Shown here piece after piece: positions 4,831-6,221 of a stretch of DNA of 6,221 nucleotides; the stretch's first letter is position 1, and each line of letters starts with the position of its first letter. Under the pieces are notes generated by a model. The model saw only the letters and a list, made by a program, of their open reading frames with translations. It was not told the DNA's origin and ran no database searches. The position numbers and the translations under genes were made by a program. This DNA is from JABIBT01 sp964471565 (lineage in GTDB: Archaea > Nanobdellota > Nanobdellia > SCGC-AAA011-G17 > PNOQ01). The DNA lies in the NCBI GenBank assembly GCA_964471565.1, contig CAYYFK010000024.1, positions 1 to 6,221 of the forward strand, written 5' to 3'.

Positions 4831-6103
4831 TTTTCTTACTCTGCCTATACTGTTTTAACAACTCTCTAACTTCAGTAGAAGTCGTTCCAGACCCGCGTGC
4901 CACTCTCTCTATACGTTTACGGTTAAACATCAAATCTGGCTCTTCTAGCTCCTTTTTTGTTAAAGATTGGAGTATAAATTTCCATTTCTTTAACTTAGAG
5001 TCTTGAACATCTAACATATCTTTAGGAATCTTCATCCCACTCATTCCAGGAATCATTTCCATAATCTTATTCATAGGACCTAATTTCTTCATTCCTTGAA
5101 TCTGTTCATATAAATCTAAAAAATTAAAATCTCCTTTCAAAAACTTCTTTCCTAAATCTTCAGCAGTTTCTTCATCTATTTCAACTCTAACTTTTTCTAA
5201 TAAAGCTTCTAAATCTCCCATACCTAATAATCTAGAAACAAAACCTTCAGGGTTAAACTCTTCAATATCATCTACTTTTTCGCCTATACCTAAAAACTTA
5301 ACACTCGCTCCGGTAATTGCTGCTGCTGACAATGCTCCACCTGCTTTTGCAGTTCCATCCATCTTAGTAATTGCAACACCGGTTATTCCACAAGACTCAT
5401 GGAATTGTGAAGCTTGTTTTTCTGCAGTTTGACCTATATCTGCATTTATTACTAAAAGTTTTTCTTCTGGTTTGATTTCTTTATTTAATTCTTCAATTTC
5501 CTTAACTAAATCTTCTGACAAAGCATCTCTTCCTGCAGTATCTACAATAACAATATCATATTTCTTTACTTCATCTTTCAAAGCTTTCCAAATTTTCTTT
5601 GGATTTTTTTCTTTTCTGTCTATATAATATGGAAGATTAACTTGTTTTGCTAACTGTTCTAATTGATCCATTGCAGCCGGCCTATGAACATCTAAACCAA
5701 CTAAAGCAACTTTATGTCCTCTTTTTGTGTAATAATTTCCTAATTTTGCTGCTATCGTAGTTTTTCCAGTTCCAAACAAACCAACTAACATAATTTTGAA
5801 TGGTTGTTTCTTTGTAATTTTAATTCCTTTTTTTTCTTTTCCTAAGAATTTTACTAGTTCATCATAAACAATTTTAACTAAGAATTCTTTTTGTCCAACA
5901 CTCTTTGGAGGTTTTTCTTTTAACGCCCTTTCTTTAATAGATTTAGATAGCTCAAAAACTAGTTTAACATTAACATCTGCTTGAAGTAAAGCTCTTTGAA
6001 TATCTTTAACAATCTCATTAACTAGATTTTCATCTACAAACGTAGCTCCAGTAATTTTACTTAGAGTATTCTTCAACGTGGAACTTAATTTGTCCATAAC
6101 CAT
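4760..6103 (-). CDS. srp54: signal recognition particle GTPase SRP54
   Basis: Complete 447-aa SRP54, normal archaeal length. It binds SRP 7S RNA and signal sequences emerging from the ribosome and delivers them to the FtsY receptor at the membrane. The N domain (1 to about 95) carries the ALLQADV motif at 38-44. The G domain has G1 GLFGTGKTT (108-116), DVHRPAA (138-144), G3 DTAGR (188-192), G4 TKMDG (246-250) and the closing GIGEKVDDIEEFNP. The Met-rich M domain (about 300-447) includes GDFNFLDLYEQI, the RNA-binding RVARGSGTTSTEV segment and the tail KKMMKMMKGDP...FKGKLPGM. In G1 the usual Gln of G-x-Q-G is Phe; all catalytic lysine and threonine positions remain. The ATG at 6103 fits a TATA box about 26 nt upstream; a second ATG two codons in is an alternative. 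Its 3' end is the source of repeats elsewhere in the window. Confidence 0.98.
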   Translation of the reverse strand: MVMDKLSSTLKNTLSKITGATFVDENLVNEIVKDIQRALLQADVNVKLVFELSKSIKERALKEKPPKSVGQKEFLVKIVYDELVKFLGKEKKGIKITKKQPFKIMLVGLFGTGKTTIAAKLGNYYTKRGHKVALVGLDVHRPAAMDQLEQLAKQVNLPYYIDRKEKNPKKIWKALKDEVKKYDIVIVDTAGRDALSEDLVKEIEELNKEIKPEEKLLVINADIGQTAEKQASQFHESCGITGVAITKMDGTAKAGGALSAAAITGASVKFLGIGEKVDDIEEFNPEGFVSRLLGMGDLEALLEKVRVEIDEETAEDLGKKFLKGDFNFLDLYEQIQGMKKLGPMNKIMEMIPGMSGMKIPKDMLDVQDSKLKKWKFILQSLTKKELEEPDLMFNRKRIERVARGSGTTSTEVRELLKQYRQSKKMMKMMKGDPNKLMKKFKGKLPGM

Positions 6104-6124
6104 AGAATTTTAGAGAGAATTATG

Positions 6125-6134
6125 ATTTATAAAG
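6125..6134 (-). promoter_or_regulatory. TATA box of srp54
   Basis: Minus strand CTTTATAAAT, core centred about 26.5 nt upstream of the ATG at 6103; consistent with a leaderless srp54 transcript. Confidence 0.65.
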
Positions 6135-6149
6135 AATTCTATTAAAAAA

Positions 6150-6221
6150 TTATTTTTTGAAGAAACTTAAAATTCTTTGCCACCATGACAACTCTTGTGA
6201 CTTTCTTAATGATTCTTCTTT
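6150..6221 (-). CDS. C-terminal end of an unidentified gene upstream of srp54
   Basis: The last 23 codons before a TAA are visible, ending SWWQRILSFFKK, an aromatic-basic amphipathic tail. The stop lies 46 bp from the srp54 start, leaving room only for the srp54 promoter. A second minus-strand frame is also open across this short stretch, and a plus-strand ATG at 6185 opens a short hydrophobic frame, so the choice rests on composition and position. No family can be named. Confidence 0.4.
   Translation of the reverse strand, partial: KEESLRKSQELSWWQRILSFFKK

Noticed and set aside
4803..5006. 67-codon plus-strand frame
   Set aside because: Antisense to the conserved M domain of srp54.
6185..6221. 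Plus-strand hydrophobic frame starting at the ATG at 6185
   Set aside because: Too short to judge at the window edge, no TATA box at the expected distance, and the minus-strand frame ends sensibly just before the srp54 promoter.

Overview
The window reads as archaeal chromosome, very AT-rich by eye. Evidence: an archaeal-type SRP54 (6103 to 4760), the start of an archaeal Bud32 kinase (116 to 1), and a TATA box (core TTATAA or similar) whose centre lies about 25-26 nt upstream of the start codon of most genes, i.e. leaderless transcripts. Two lipobox proteins (one a NosD-like beta-helix), a LAGLIDADG endonuclease with a winged helix and the base composition suggest a DPANN-type lineage such as Woesearchaeota or Pacearchaeota; that placement is inference. 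All convincing genes lie on the minus strand, so the order below runs from high to low coordinates.

Layout: the 3' end of an unknown gene (6221-6150); srp54 (6103-4760); a small cysteine-rich lipoprotein (4706-4392); a 72-codon 5' fragment of bud32 (4351-4133) that runs out of frame into a second copy of the srp54 3' end (4154-4084); a LAGLIDADG endonuclease with a C-terminal winged helix (4019-2928); a small gene broken by a frameshift (2903-2683); a hairpin (2676-2637); a 63-codon paralogue of the broken gene whose 3' end is a degenerate srp54 tail (2585-2394); a large right-handed beta-helix lipoprotein (2359-851); another srp54 tail (841-806); an unrecognised 210-aa protein (771-139); and the 5' end of the apparently genuine bud32 (116-1).

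The main oddity is that the last codons of srp54 occur four times: the native copy, an exact 71-bp copy, and two shorter or decayed copies. Each is followed at once by a TATA box and an unrelated cargo gene. Together with the duplicated bud32 5' end, this marks the srp54-bud32 interval as a place where blocks have been duplicated or inserted repeatedly, using the srp54 3' end as the joint. The parsimonious reading is an ancestral srp54 - X - bud32 arrangement. A later event joined bud32 to the srp54 tail at a shared GATGAAGATGATGAAA stretch, leaving a bud32 stub beside a fresh tail. Whether a recombinase, the resident homing-type endonuclease or ordinary microhomology recombination did this cannot be decided here; no integrase or transposase is visible.

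Functionally, SRP54 (membrane targeting) and Bud32 (tRNA t6A/KEOPS) are housekeeping. The genes between look like accessory cargo: two predicted surface lipoproteins, a selfish-type endonuclease, a broken small gene family and one unknown cytoplasmic protein. They have separate promoters and show no sign of forming one pathway.
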